From contig JBAMDO010000562.1 in assembly GCA_037074765.1 (NCBI GenBank), forward strand, positions 186,001 to 250,000: a DNA stretch of 64,000 nt, written 5' to 3'. Shown piece by piece: positions 14,701 through 26,399 of the stretch. Below the pieces are notes generated by a model. It saw nothing but the letters and a program-made list of their open reading frames with translations. It made no database searches and had not been told where the DNA came from. This DNA comes from Mansonella perstans (lineage: Eukaryota > Nematoda > Chromadorea > Rhabditida > Onchocercidae). The position numbers and the translations under genes are program-made. Every line of letters starts with the position of its first letter. Position 1 is the stretch's first letter.

Positions 14701-16099
14701 TCTTCAAAAAAAAATTTCCAGGAACACAAACGGTTATCAGAAAAATGTCGAGGAGTTGTTATGTTTAGTGCCTTATCATTCATCAGTGATAAAACAGAGA
14801 CTCCAAAACGTGTCGAGCGTTCTCTTACACACGGGTCGGAATTCCTGCAACTTGGGCTTATTTTTCTTGCATATAAATTTACTGTGCATTTAAATCCGTT
14901 AAAAAAGTAATAATTTGATACTAATCACTAAAACTAAAAAATTATTTTTTGAAGATAGTTTTCTATTTGCAAACCTTTTGGAAAAAAATGCACCTGTTTG
15001 CTTTCATCACTTATCAAATGTGAATGTTAAAAAGCGCTATTATGAAAAGCACCTAACTGTTCTGAGATTATTTAAAATCAGCTGGAAGCACTTTCAAATG
15101 ATAAATGAGAGGAAAGCAAAGAGAAGAAAAGATACAATATGAGATATCTACTGGACACATAAATTAAACGCATAAGAAATAAATAATGAATGTTTGCACT
15201 GAAAAACGATCAAGCAAAGTGAATGGTGTAGTGTGAGCTAGATCATTATAACAAACTTCATTTCATCCGTCATAATTCTCAGAAATATATATTAATGTAA
15301 GTGCGTAGGAGAAAAAAATCATTGAAGAAAAGATAATATAATGTGATTACATTTTCCGCCGTTTAACACCAGTTGTAATAAAGAACAAACCTCAGTAGAT
15401 AATCAAAGATACCACATAAAATATATCAAAAGAACAAACCTCAATCCAGTGCTATTTTTGCAATTAGGCTGTGTGTAAGAACGCGCTATTGAAGACGACG
15501 ATTTGGTATCATATTTCTTCAATACTGATTCGAAGAAAGGCACGGATCGATTCCAGCATCCACCACTAACAGTTCTATTACCGATTTCTGATGGTTTGTT
15601 TAAGCGCACAGAATGCCAGCTGCAAAATAATCTTGTTGCACATAAACGTTCAATTTTTATTCAAATGTCCAATTGTCATGTGGTTCAGTGATCACAAACT
15701 TCTCAGGAAGAATATGCTTAATTGAGCTGCATAGTCGTTGCAAAAAATAAGACGTAATTCTTCCCTTATTAAAATTACCCTCAAGCAGGTTTTTATTCAT
15801 TCACTCTTTTATTATCAAATATGCATATCACTAGCGAAAACTTTAATACTATGAACATTTTGAATGTCAGATGAAGTAGACCTTTTCAGTTTCGAAGCAC
15901 TATTCCCATCTAAAGGACATATGGCAAGTAAATCGATTATGCAAGTAGGTTTTCAAATATCAATATGCGACCTGGTACCATAAGCATGCAATCCAACAGC
16001 CTGCGGCATATTTCTGTTACGCTTAACTGTCGTTGAGATATCACCTTTACCAACACTTGTCCAGCGTTCATGATGCATTCCCGATGACATCGCCTTTTC
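8790..16099 (-). CDS. unrecognised Ser/Arg/Asn-rich, probably disordered protein (multi-exon, 5' end open)
   Basis: Minus-strand exons: 16099-15972, 15619-15440, 14844-14732, 14086-13948, 13852-13630, 13490-13339, 13176-13111, 12440-12371, 12193-12116, 11923-11844, 9833-9745, 9404-9375 (30 nt) and 8912-8790 (TAA). Phases agree at every join except 12116/11923, where a donor or small exon is probably mis-set. The translation is low in hydrophobic residues and rich in Ser, Arg, Asn and Thr, for example KIDRPWRRRMADAARLRIVH, RSLPRLASPTSFSSLNSLPR and the C-terminal VADSSSSSLSILKSFQLCS. There is no signal peptide, membrane span or domain I recognise. An in-frame region around 16330-16250 (with GEEKGGGGVRKADRLFP) and an exon-like block at 19105-18900 may be upstream exons, so the start is not fixed. 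A scaffold or regulatory protein would fit the composition, but that is only a guess. Confidence 0.6.
11050..11298 (+). other. orphan open frame inside a 2-kb intron
   Basis: An 82-codon plus-strand frame closed by TGA at 11296-11298 lies in the intron 9834-11843 of the minus-strand gene. It has a Lys/Asp/Leu-rich, coding-like composition (for instance ELQKPFDELKGKMDSLDDFL) but no upstream ATG of its own and no convincing flanking splice sites. It could be a relic exon, a nested gene fragment or chance. Confidence 0.2.
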
Positions 16100-17881
16100 C
16101 TGAAACACTTCAAGAAAAATGAATTGATCGAAAGCTTTGTTGAAAATGGATGTAACGACATCGAATTATAGCTAAACATCTAGCAATATTTTTCTCATAT
16201 CTACACTCACGCCTATTTTGCAATTCCAGAACGACTTATGGAAAAAGCCTGTCAGCTTTTCGGACACCCCCTCCTCCCTTTTCCTCCCCCGAACTTTGTT
16301 CTACACTATTCCGATCTGAAAGTAATTAAGTACCAAATGAATTCTTCCAAAGGAACATCACTGGGGTTAAGGAAATAGTTCAACAATTCATAGATGAAAA
16401 TTGTAATGGTGAGGAAGGCTAGGGATCAATGCTTGGATAATTGACAACTACATGTTTTGGAAATGGACTAGTTTCAAATAAATATTAATTATTGAAAATA
16501 AACATCATCTATTGAGCGTAATTCAATAGTACAGCAAAATAATTGTTTCATGACGAGAATCTTTCAGATAAATTATAGGCTTTCCAGTATAATTTGTTTT
16601 TTTTTTCTCATTTATGATTATTCATACTTTTCGTGATCTCATTCAAAACATCTCATTTAAACTATCTCATTCAAACAAACAACGCTAATGAAAATTGTAA
16701 AAATTTATTCTTTAAACTGTGTTTCCTTTACACACCCTGGAAAGAAGTTGCCAATAAGTTATTATGAATTCAAATCGCAAAAAGCAGGGACTGGAAGTAA
16801 TTTGAGAAATTATAAGAAAAAGCGCAGCTATGTCATTGCTGAAAAATTCAAGAGGAAAAGGCCGAAAAAATCTCAATAAGAAACTTTTTAGAATCACATG
16901 CACTTTTAAAGTATTTCAGATATTAACAACATTTGATAAAGTCGCAGTTGCGCTGTATTTAGACGAATAAGCTCAAAACAAGATAATCCTTGATAAATGC
17001 TATATATTTCAGGTTTTACTACATTTAAGTGGAAAATTGAATTGCTTATAGATTATCTCTTTCTTCCCCAAATCTCTAACAATTTAAATTTATGTTCTTT
17101 CTTTTGTATCGATAAAGGACAGAAATAGAGATAATAAGAAAAGAAAGTTTTTTAAACCTTAGATAACAATAAGTTGGTGAGGAAAATTTCGAGCTATCCA
17201 TCTGAACCTCATTCAACAGGTAGGCAATGGGCAAAATTGAGCAGTTCATTCAAAAAATAATTGATAGTTTTTTAGATGTTTACACAAATTTTCTTCTGAA
17301 CTTTGCTTTTTGTTTAACATTCTTACTTGAACACATACACTGATTTTCTTTTCATGATGTTTTGCAGCTGATCGCAATTTTATTCAAAAAGCTCAGCAAA
17401 TAGCTTTGAGAATAGAATAGGCTCTATATTGGAATGTTCTTGTTAGAGAAGGGCCTTTAAATAATAGCTTTAGCTTTGATATAGACATAGATTCCAAGAA
17501 ATTCCTGACATATTTAGAAAAAAGAGCAATTGAAAGTGGGTCAGCCGTAACGAAAGTGAAAGAACAGTTGACGCTACGAAAATAAATATTTTGGAGCTTT
17601 AGCCGAGATAAACTTCAATTTTAGAAAAATTGCAAGAATGGCAGCCTTCAGGTTCTTTTGAGCTCCTTCCTTTCTTTTTTCCTCGCCCATTCCTCTTTTT
17701 GTTTTCTTTCCCGCTATTCAATCACAAACGTCGAAGAGAACTTATGCTATTCAGAGGCGCAAAACTCCTCAATATTTAGACTTCAAAATATCATACAGTT
17801 ATATCAAGTACACACCACAAATTTTGTTCCAAATTTCTCAAAATGCATGGGAATAAAAAAGAAAAAAAGAAACATACGGAA

Positions 17882-17911
17882 GAAGTTCCACCACGAATGC
17901 GGTGGAACTTC
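17882..17911. repeat. perfect short inverted repeat (11-bp stem)
   Basis: GAAGTTCCACC and its exact reverse complement GGTGGAACTTC are separated by an 8-nt loop (acgaatgc). The arms are GC-richer than the surroundings. It lies in non-coding DNA, in the region upstream of the large minus-strand gene. Confidence 0.8.
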
Positions 17912-18811
17912 GTAATCAGTACATGAAGGGATAATGACGCTACAGTTCAGAAGATGCTATACGAATGTCAAGAAAATATAAAAATTGGAAGGCATAAAGT
18001 TGCTATGAAAAGAAACAAAGATGTTATTCCTAGGAGAATAAATCATTTATAAGCAGACAATTTCACCTTTGACACCAAAGTATCCTGCTACCTGCAATCG
18101 TATTTGATAAAAACTATTCAACATTAAAGTATAGCATTAAATAACGAGAACTTCAAATGATGGTAATAATATAATTCAGGATAACTTTATATCCGAGTTC
18201 TCTTCTCTTAAATGAATTTCAGTAATGCAAATCAATACTTCATTTCTTCACCAAACGATACAATACAAATCAGTCAAAATTTGTTTTTATAGGCTTTTGA
18301 TAAAGATGATGTTTGTGATAAACAGGACAAAGTATTTCCTATACTTTTTGAAATATGAAAATCTACAACGATGATATCACTCTGCATATACCATACATTT
18401 GCGGAATTTTCTCTAAATAAGTAGATAATACAAAGGGGCTAGAAGCATTATCCTTGCATGATTTTTGTGCAACTCTTTGTAGCCAAAAAAAAAAAAAAAA
18501 AATAAGGCTAATTTGTTTAGCTATTTATTCAATAATAATTCTTCAAAAAAAAAGGCAATAAGTTTGGTTAGAACAGTTGCCACCATTGCTTCCTCGCCTG
18601 TTTTCAGTTTCTAGTCAAATTGTACGTAATGGAAAACAATCCTCGACATTTGTTGCACACACTTCAAATAATGGAATAAAAGTTCTGGCGTGAAGAGAAC
18701 GAAATAATCTGGAAGAAGTAATACAAAAAATCTCATTTTCAGACCATCCTATAATTGGACTGCTAAATATTGCACCTTTTCGATTTCAAGTTCAGTTCTA
18801 TCCTCGTTTGA

Positions 18812-18893
18812 CAATGTATCAATCACTGCACATTTATGATCATTAAAATACCTATTTAAAATGTATCAATCACTGCACATTTATGATCATTAA
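18812..18893. repeat. partial tandem duplication, unit about 47 bp
   Basis: The string TGTATCAATCACTGCACATT followed by tatgatcattaaa occurs at about 18812 and again at about 18859. The second copy directly abuts the putative donor site of the exon-like block at 19105-18900, so the duplication may have copied the start of that intron. Confidence 0.75.
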
Positions 18894-19194
18894 ATACCTG
18901 TTATTGATACCCTTTGTGATTAGATGTACATTGCATCGAGCATTATCGGTACAGCAATGCTGTAAAAATAAACAGCCCTCAATTTTTTTTAAACTGTTAT
19001 TATCTCTGTTACTGCGAAATCCTATCTGAATTGAACTCTCAGCCTCTGTTTCGATCTGATGTGGGACATTTTTCGACACTTCACGTAACTGAACACATTC
19101 TTTGTGGTGTGCATTATTTTCTATTAAAAGCTTACTATATTTCTTAGTTCAGTTCTCAAACAATTTTCTAAAGATCATCCGATCCTAAGGTTAC

Positions 19195-19438
19195 TTTATA
19201 AAAGTAACTCAAACAAATAAGTCACATTTAAAAGACTTAATTGTTTTACCTTTTTAGTTTTATAAAAGTAGCTCAAACAAATAAATCACATTTAAAAGAC
19301 TTAATTGTTTTACCTTTTTAGTTTTATAAAAGTAACTCAAACAAATAAGTCACAGTTAAGACTTAATTGTTTTACCTTTTTAGTTTTATAAAAGTAGCTC
19401 AAACAAATAAATCACATTTAAAAGACTTAATTGTTTTA
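19195..19438. repeat. tandem repeat, about 64-bp unit, 4 copies in two alternating forms
   Basis: The marker TATAAAAGTA recurs at 19197, 19261, 19325 and 19387. Copies 1 and 3 read gtaactc...aagtcac; copies 2 and 4 read gtagctc...aaatcac. This alternation suggests that a dimer of about 128 bp was duplicated. Copy 3 carries a short deletion (cacagttaagac). The array lies about 600 bp upstream of the La start codon. Confidence 0.85.
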
Positions 19439-20000
19439 GCTGAAAAGCCTGTACGAATTGGTACAATCTATTTGTTCTATTACCATTGACAGAGATATGG
19501 CGCTGCAATATTTCAATATTCTGCTGCTATATGTTCAACTGCTTAAAGAAAGATTACTCTCATTCAGTATATCAATTTTTGGTAGTTGGTGAGTTTTGCA
19601 TTAATAGGACATGAAGCAGTTAAGGGTTAGAAACCCACAAGGATCCATAAGACGGATTGCGGGTTTGTTCGGCATATATATCTGTAATTTTTTCTAACTA
19701 CGCGGAACAATTTTTAACTGGGTTGGATTCCTACACATTATGTTACTACCCATTTAATTAAGGGTATATTCTGTAGCAATTCGCTTAATTTTCTATTACT
19801 CTTTAAAATATTACATCCATCAACTCTATAATATGTCTTCTTCTCAGAAATACCTTTATTGTTCACATTAGATTGTATTACTGATCTAATTATTAATTCA
19901 TTAATTTGTTTAGATCATCAATTTCAACTTTAACACTTCATTTTAATTCGTCATATTAAAGCAAGTTGCTGTATATTGCACATTAGCAGTCTTTTTCTTT

Positions 20001-20003
20001 TAG
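20001..20003 (+). promoter_or_regulatory. probable spliced-leader acceptor of the La gene
   Basis: A pyrimidine-rich run (ctttttcttttag) ends 17 nt before the La ATG at 20021, with no upstream coding exon. Nematode messages often begin this way through trans-splicing. The inference rests on position and sequence only. Confidence 0.5.
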
Positions 20004-20020
20004 GGTCTCAAGGTGAACTA

Positions 20021-22723
20021 ATGCCTGCAGAGACGAATCAAAAAGCAGTTGGTGATCAGTGGCTTGAAAAGTCAATCAATAATAATAATGGAATATTAGC
20101 AAATGATAATGGAGAGAATCAAAAAAACATTGCTGTTGATGCAAGTACACTTTCCGAAAACGTTACGGATATGAAAGAAATTTTAGCTGGTAATGACTTG
20201 AACAATAATATTCAGCAAAAGATTACTGAACAAGTTGAAGTAAGCGAATTTTCAATTTTAAATTTTTTACTATTAGCTTTTTGACAGCAAAACACACATG
20301 CTGCTGATTTTATAAAAAATAATTTCATGTATCCTTGAGAGAATATCTCAAGATTTGCTAAGATTTATCATTATTTAGTCGGTATAATGTGAAATCATTA
20401 GACAGATATTTGTTTTAATCACCATTACACTTATCAAATTACTACTATGTGAAACATATAATGTTATAACTTCTGTGACATAAAGTAATGTAGTTTCTCT
20501 CTTTTACTTCATAATTTCTCTAATTTTAGTATTATTTTGGTGATATTAATTTACCTCGCGATCGATTCTTACAGGAAGAAATCAAGAAAGATTACGGATG
20601 TAAGTAAATTTATTAAATTTATATTGTTCATGTTGAACGTTTATTGTTTCATGTTTTATAATTAAATCCCAAAAAAAAAAAAAAAAAAAACAGACCTGTT
20701 TCCGAAGTTTGACTACTATTGCAACGTAATATTTTTTTTTCTAATTCTAAACTGGTAACACTTAGTATCACTATCTTAAAGATTAGTTGAATTGTTCAAA
20801 AAAAAAAGAAAAAAACACTATTTAAATGTAAACGCTATTTTGTGTTTAGGGGTTCAGCTTACAACGATGTTAAAATTTAAACGTTTGGCACAAATTTGTT
20901 CCGATCCGAAAATCATTGGAGAGTCTTTGAAGCATTCTAAGCTGATACAAGTGTCTGATGATTGCAGTAAAATACGACGTGATCCTGAAGTACCATTACC
21001 GGAAAATTCACTTGAATATTGGCAAGTTGTGAAACGGCGCACTGTATACGTTGTGAGTTTTTGTTTTATTGCAATAAGCAACCATAATCATAGGAGGAAT
21101 TATACTTCTTTCATAAAATTTGTATCATGAAAAGTACTCTAGGGGTTGGGTTGATCAAAATTATTTTGTTTAAATTGGATAAAGATTTTATCTTGAAAGA
21201 TCTTACCTGCTTATCTTAAAGAATCCCTTATCGCATTTTGCTCTCTTGCTTTAACAAAACAGTATATAGGTCTCTTTTTTAGAAAGGTTTTGAACGAGAC
21301 ACAAAATTGGATGATATTTTGAATTTCGCTAAACAGTTCGGTAATGTTGAAAATGTAATGATGCGTCGTGAAAAATCTGAAAAGCGAGCCTTTAAAGGAT
21401 CGGTGTTCGTCACCTACAAGGATCAAGCGGAAGCAGAAGCTTTCGTTAAAAATGATACGAAACAGTTCAATGGGAACGATCTTGTGAAAATGATGCAGTA
21501 AGTCTTGCCGGAGTTTTCTGCATAGCTCCATGCATACATTCAAGCATTGTAAAAACGTTGCAAAAAACTACGATGCTCTTTTACTTCTTCATGGTGTGAA
21601 GAATAAAAGAGCATTTACTCTTCATCGATGCTCTTTTACTCTTCATGCTCTTTTACGGTTTTATACACTACGCTGACTTCTTCTATGGCAATAGAATGAT
21701 GTTTTTAAGGAACGATTACTGGGCGAATAAACAAAAAGAATTGAAAGAAAAACGACTAGCTGCTCGCGCTGCTAAACAAGCCAAAAAGGTGTCACTGAGC
21801 AATTGTCTCGATCGCTTTTCGATTCCGCTAATTTGTTTCGTAGATAAATTCGTATATAAATAGTTTGGTTAAGTTTTCTTCCCATAATCTTTTATGTTTA
21901 GAAGGCTGCTGAGGCAGAGTCAAAAAAAAACCTGGAGATAGTACATTTTGTCAAAGGATTAGTACTATCAGTGGAAAATATTCCAAAAGAGGATTGTGAT
22001 CTCGCGAAAGTTAAGGATTTTTTCAAGCAGTTCGGTGATGTTCAGTATGTTGTATACGAAAAGGGTGATGAAAAGGTATGATCTGATTTTTGGCTTAGCA
22101 TGGATACATCCTTTGCTCGAATCCTGTTATTTTTAATGTCAAGATTTCTTAATTTTGACAATTAATTTTAAGGCTCAAATCCGTTTTGGTGGTGAAGAAA
22201 ACGGTGCTGCTGTGGCTTGGAAAGTAGCGATAGAAAAAGGCAAAGAAGGGAAAGTAATGTTCGGTGAAAATGAGCTTAAGGGAACTGTGCTTGAAGGCGA
22301 AGAAGAAGAAGAATATTGGAATAACTTCAGTAAAAAAAAAGCTGATAAGCAAGCACGGATAGCCAAAAATCGACGAGGGGCTAAGATCCGAGGCCGTGGT
22401 AGAGGGCGAAATGATGCACGGAATGGTGTGAAACGATGTGAAAAGGTAAACATTCGGAGACAATAGTTGATACAATCGCTACTGTAGATTTAAATACGTG
22501 AATTGCTGAGTTTGTTTGAGGTAGATATAAATACTAGTTTAAAAACAAGTTCATTTCAAGTTGTATAATTGAACGTCCTTTATAATATTTTTTTTTTTTT
22601 TTTTTGCAGAGGTCAATTGAGATAATAGATGAAGAAACACCCGAAAAGAAACTAAGAAGAACAGTACACGAAAACGAAGAGCCGAAGAAAGCTACCAAAA
22701 TAGTATTTGCAGATTCGGATTAA
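20021..22723 (+). CDS. La protein (La autoantigen/SSB homologue), 448 aa
   Basis: La binds the 3' oligo-U ends of new RNA polymerase III transcripts in the nucleus and protects and chaperones them. Exons: 20021-20239, 20530-20599, 20850-21052, 21283-21497, 21710-21788, 21902-22075, 22173-22445 and 22610-22723, totalling exactly 449 codons. The La motif begins at residue 74 (YYFGDINLPRDRFLQEEIKK) and continues to KIRRDPEVPLPE. RRM1 starts at about residue 162 (VYVKGFERDTKLDDI) and includes FKGSVFVTY. A second, less conserved RRM follows a charged linker (HFVKGLVLSVENIPKEDC, QIRFGG). The tail is basic (GRGRGR) and ends in KIVFADSD. The N-terminal 73 residues are an Asn-rich extension not seen in short La proteins. 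The start is the first ATG after a likely trans-splice acceptor. The length is slightly above that of human La (408). Confidence 0.93.
21573..21614 (+). repeat. long near-perfect hairpin in La intron 4
   Basis: ATGCTCTTTTA-c-TTCTTCA pairs with TGAAGAATAAAAGAGCAT around a 5-nt loop (tggtg): about 18 paired bases with one bulged C. Partial copies of the left arm (gatgctcttttactcttcat, then atgctcttttac) follow directly at 21615-21657. It lies wholly within the intron between exons ending at 21497 and starting at 21710. Confidence 0.75.
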
Positions 22724-23279
22724 CTTGTGTCGCATCATCTTGATTCTTCCTTTCTGTTTAGTTCCAATTTGGAAATTCTTTTTTTGTCAATGTTGATCAT
22801 TTTTTATGGAAAAGAAAAACATACATGTATCATTTGTGGAGTAATGGCTGCAGTTCACTCAAACACCTAAATATATTTTCAACATGTTTTTGTTTGTACC
22901 ATATTGGCTAATGGCTTTGCTACTAACTCAGTAATACTTTCAACAGATGCATCACATTATCTGTTTGCATTTTGGGAAGTGTTACTTTTCCGCTGTTTTG
23001 TTGATCGTTTCTAGAAAAAGATTGTGCCAGAATTTCGTTTCATTAACAATCAAAAATGCAATTTTTAGAATTATCTATTCACTGAGTTAACTGAAGCTGA
23101 CTGATAAATGTTGTAACATCAAAACAACGCTAACATAACATCAAGCACAGCTAAGTAAACATATATATATTCCTCTTAATTTCAATAACAAAATCAACAA
23201 AATAAGACGAAAACTGTGAAAATAGGAGAACCGAAGTTACAATTCATCAACATACTACTCGTGAGACAAAGAAACTAAA
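22724..23279. other. convergent 3' flanks of La and the CAAX protease
   Basis: About 560 bp between two convergent stop codons (22723 on plus, 23280 on minus). It holds AT-rich 3' UTR-like sequence with a short (at)n run near 23160. I see no gene or structured RNA. Confidence 0.6.
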
Positions 23280-26200
23280 TCATTTAACTTTTTCAAGGGC
23301 AGCAATCCTTTCTAACACTGGTGGATGTGAATGATTGAACATCGAGTAGAGTGGATCATCCACTGGCAAAACTAAGTTATCCTTCCCAAGTTTGATTAGT
23401 GCTTTACGCAACTCACGTCCATAACCGAGTTTCTCTGAGAAGCGATCCGCTGCAAATTCCAAACGTCTCGACATTATCTGTAAATGTAAAGTTGAATGTT
23501 ATAAGATCTAGTCTCACTTTAAATAGGACTCAAGACAATCCTCCCGAAAAAGTGGAGAGAGAAAACTTCAAATATAAGTAGTTTTTCAAAAAATTCAGTA
23601 CCCTCAGTTAATAGATTAAATAAGATTATAAAAATGATTTGCAAAGATAAACTGTCAAGAAGAACGAGAATAATTCATTATATGGGGCAGTGATGTACTG
23701 GAAAACGATCATGAGTCCAATGATCGTTGGTTTCGAATCATAAAAGCCAAATGCATAAAACAGTGAACTGGCACGATAGAACTTTGCAAATATAGCAAGC
23801 AGCAGCAGCAAATTTATCTAAACATTAGAAAGTGAAACTTTCATAACGTAAAAAGGAATTCGAGTACTAGAAACAAAAAGAAATTTTTCAGTCTCGAAAT
23901 ATCGTCTTTTCTACTGAATCCCTTATTCGTAAAAAAATTTGCTTCAGATCCAATAAAAATTACCTCAGTTAAAATGATCTGGACAATTGTGTGCCACAAA
24001 GCCCAATGCCCAAATTCATGACCAAGAACAGCTAAAATTTCATTGTCTTGCATACCTAATTTGGATTCCTTTATTTCTTCGTCACCCTTACCACAGCTTG
24101 TTTTCTCATCTTCCTGATGAATAAAAAAATATATTTAATGTTATGAAAATTGCCGCTTTTAAAATTAATTGAATGAAAAGTGCAGTAAGATAATGTGCCT
24201 TTTAAGAAAAAGTTTCAATTTTTTGAATTATATAAACTGGATCAATAATATCCCAATTTCTGTTAAATATTATTACTGACACTAGTAAAGCAGGCATTCT
24301 CTTTTAATCTTGCTCTCATCTCTTCATCAAATAACGTGTCATAAAGCACAATACGTTTATTATTCCAAAAGCCGAACAAATAGGCATTGCTATGTGCTGA
24401 CCGTTTTGAACCTGAAATATAAGATGCAATGGATTGAAGCTGCACACAGTGTAACATAGTTGGTATAAAAATGAAAATAAATGAAATGAATTCCTCTATA
24501 ATTTTACCATTGACAACGAGTAGTTTCTTCAGTGGAAATTTTATGCTTTCAGCAAGTTTCTCGATTTTCTGTTTTAGTTGGCTCTCAGGAAGTGGAACAT
24601 ATTTGTCGAATAATGGAGCTATGAATTCAACATAAACCGTCATTAATAGCTAAAATTTGCAAACATCAAATTCATTTTAAATGCAGCAGTAACAACACAG
24701 CCCCTAATTCTTGGTTGAGAAAAATACTTACAAAAATGACACATGACAGGAAGATCCATATATAAAGAAAGAAATATGGTCCTCCATGTTCCACAATGTA
24801 CACAACTGCAGCCACTATTGGTGTCATCATGAATAATGATACTACTAACTTCTTAGTTTTATCTTTTAAGAAAAAACCCAACGTCTGCAAATTTTCTATT
24901 AACATCCAAACGTTTGATTTAGCAATGAATTAAACAAATATTCGCTTGTAAAGTAAACAAAATTAATTCTTTGTTCAAAACTCTGGAATACAATTCAAAA
25001 CTCATGTCTCTATTTGCATCAACACCCATTATTAGTTACAACTTTCATTTAAAATAAGAATATATGCACTATAGTCACATCACATGTAATTGAAAATAGC
25101 TACCACCTTAATTATTAGAAACTCAGTTCTGTATATTGGAAATTCCAATCATATAAAAACGACCTGCTTATTAAACCCGTGTTTCTCTTCAATTACGAAT
25201 GTGTCGTAAAGCTGCCATGGTATACTAATTAGAGATTCGATAACTGACACTAATAATACGAAGGTTATTGTTTGCGCAATCTGAAAGGTTAATTTTCGTC
25301 TTTTAAATTTAATCTGAAACCCGTGCAGTGCTAGTAACAGTTTAAGTGTCAATCGGAAAATATATTTAATATATCTGAGCCAATGAATTAAATAGATATA
25401 CTCCATAATTCTTTTCTTACTTCTGAGAAAAATGAGAAATTTCAAAATATATGACAAAAACCTACTTCGCTCGTAAACCCAAATCTCAGGTTGAAAGTTC
25501 CACTTTTGCTCCATAAAATCCGAGGTAAGTAGAACACTAGAACAACCTGCAAGTCCAAAAATTTAAATGAAATAACGAATTAAGTTAGCATTTTAACTGA
25601 GTCTAATAAAAATCTTAATTTGGGGAGTGAAAAAGGAAATGCAACTTACCATTAACTCTAACTGCGAATATATAGCATATACAAAAGAAAAGCGATGCTT
25701 ATCAAGTCTGTATATCCGAGCTTTTTGATATTCTTCCTCGCTCATTAATTCGTTCACTTCATTTGGCCGTTTCACCGTATCACGATGAACACGATACTGT
25801 AAATTCGTAATTATTATGCAAGTCAATCATGCCGATTCCTCTATTCTACTTCAATGTAATGCATCATGATAATTTACTACGATCCAATCTTTCCATTACA
25901 ATAAATTATGCAATTTTAACTACAGTATGAAGTAAACAGTTTATTTTATTGTAAATTCATTAAATTATAGTGGTGGCCTTTCATTGTCACAAAGATTTAT
26001 CCATTATGATATTTGACAATATGTGAAAATTTACAATTGCCCTAATTTACACTTTGCAAACTCAAAATTATGCACAATATCCTTTTACTTTGATTATTTT
26101 AGAAACATTAATATGACTGTAACATTTTTCACTAAGTTTGAAAGAAAAAAGCAATTAACAAAGAAGTGAAATGTTGTTACATTCAAAACAAATAGCTTAA

Positions 26201-26399
26201 AACTTAAAACTTAGCTTAAAAAAAATTAAAACTTGCTAGTCAATTGTAATAGCTCATTTATACTTTTGAACTGATAATTTTCCGAAGCTATATAATTGTA
26301 CTAAATGAAAAACTCGCATAAGTTATTTACCTGTCGCATAGAAAGATAGAAATCCCATAAGAATATTAACCATGTGATAAGTACAATTAACCAAAACAT
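23280..26399 (-). CDS. CAAX prenyl protease 1 (Ste24/ZMPSTE24/FACE-1), 461 aa
   Basis: An integral ER/nuclear-envelope zinc metalloprotease that removes the last three residues of prenylated CAAX proteins. Exons: 26399-26331, 25796-25650, 25546-25466, 25313-25164, 24884-24732, 24649-24508, 24411-24281, 24113-23964, 23817-23653 and 23477-23280, exactly 462 codons. Landmarks: an N-terminal membrane segment ([20 protein letters not shown]), several further hydrophobic helices, [20 protein letters not shown], then the zinc site HEFGH at residues 323-327. The third ligand is expected at Glu403 in [10 protein letters not shown]. The C-terminus is [14 protein letters not shown]. All features expected of an active enzyme are present, and the length is close to the human protein (475). 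An acidic loop before HEFGH ([13 protein letters not shown]) replaces the longer loop of the mammalian enzyme. It is the most downstream of four same-strand genes. Confidence 0.93.

Larger units (their letters stand above)
16100..20002. other. mostly non-coding; possible upstream exons of the minus-strand gene, plus repeats
   Basis: Contains a possible minus-strand exon at 19105-18900. It is preceded by ttcag, followed by a gtattt donor, and reads as open sequence including PHQIETEAESSIQIGFRSNR. A second possible exon lies near 16330-16250. The rest holds homopolymer A runs (for example 18485-18502), a 30-bp hairpin at 17882-17911, a direct repeat at 18812-18893 and a tandem array at 19195-19438. 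No other gene is supported. Confidence 0.4.

Noticed and set aside
15503..15691. Plus-strand 62-codon frame
   Set aside because: It is the antisense shadow of the minus-strand exon 15619-15440.
22149..22475. Two minus-strand frames of about 100 codons across La exon 7
   Set aside because: Antisense shadows of a Lys/Glu/Arg-rich La exon; Phe/Ser-rich as expected for such shadows.
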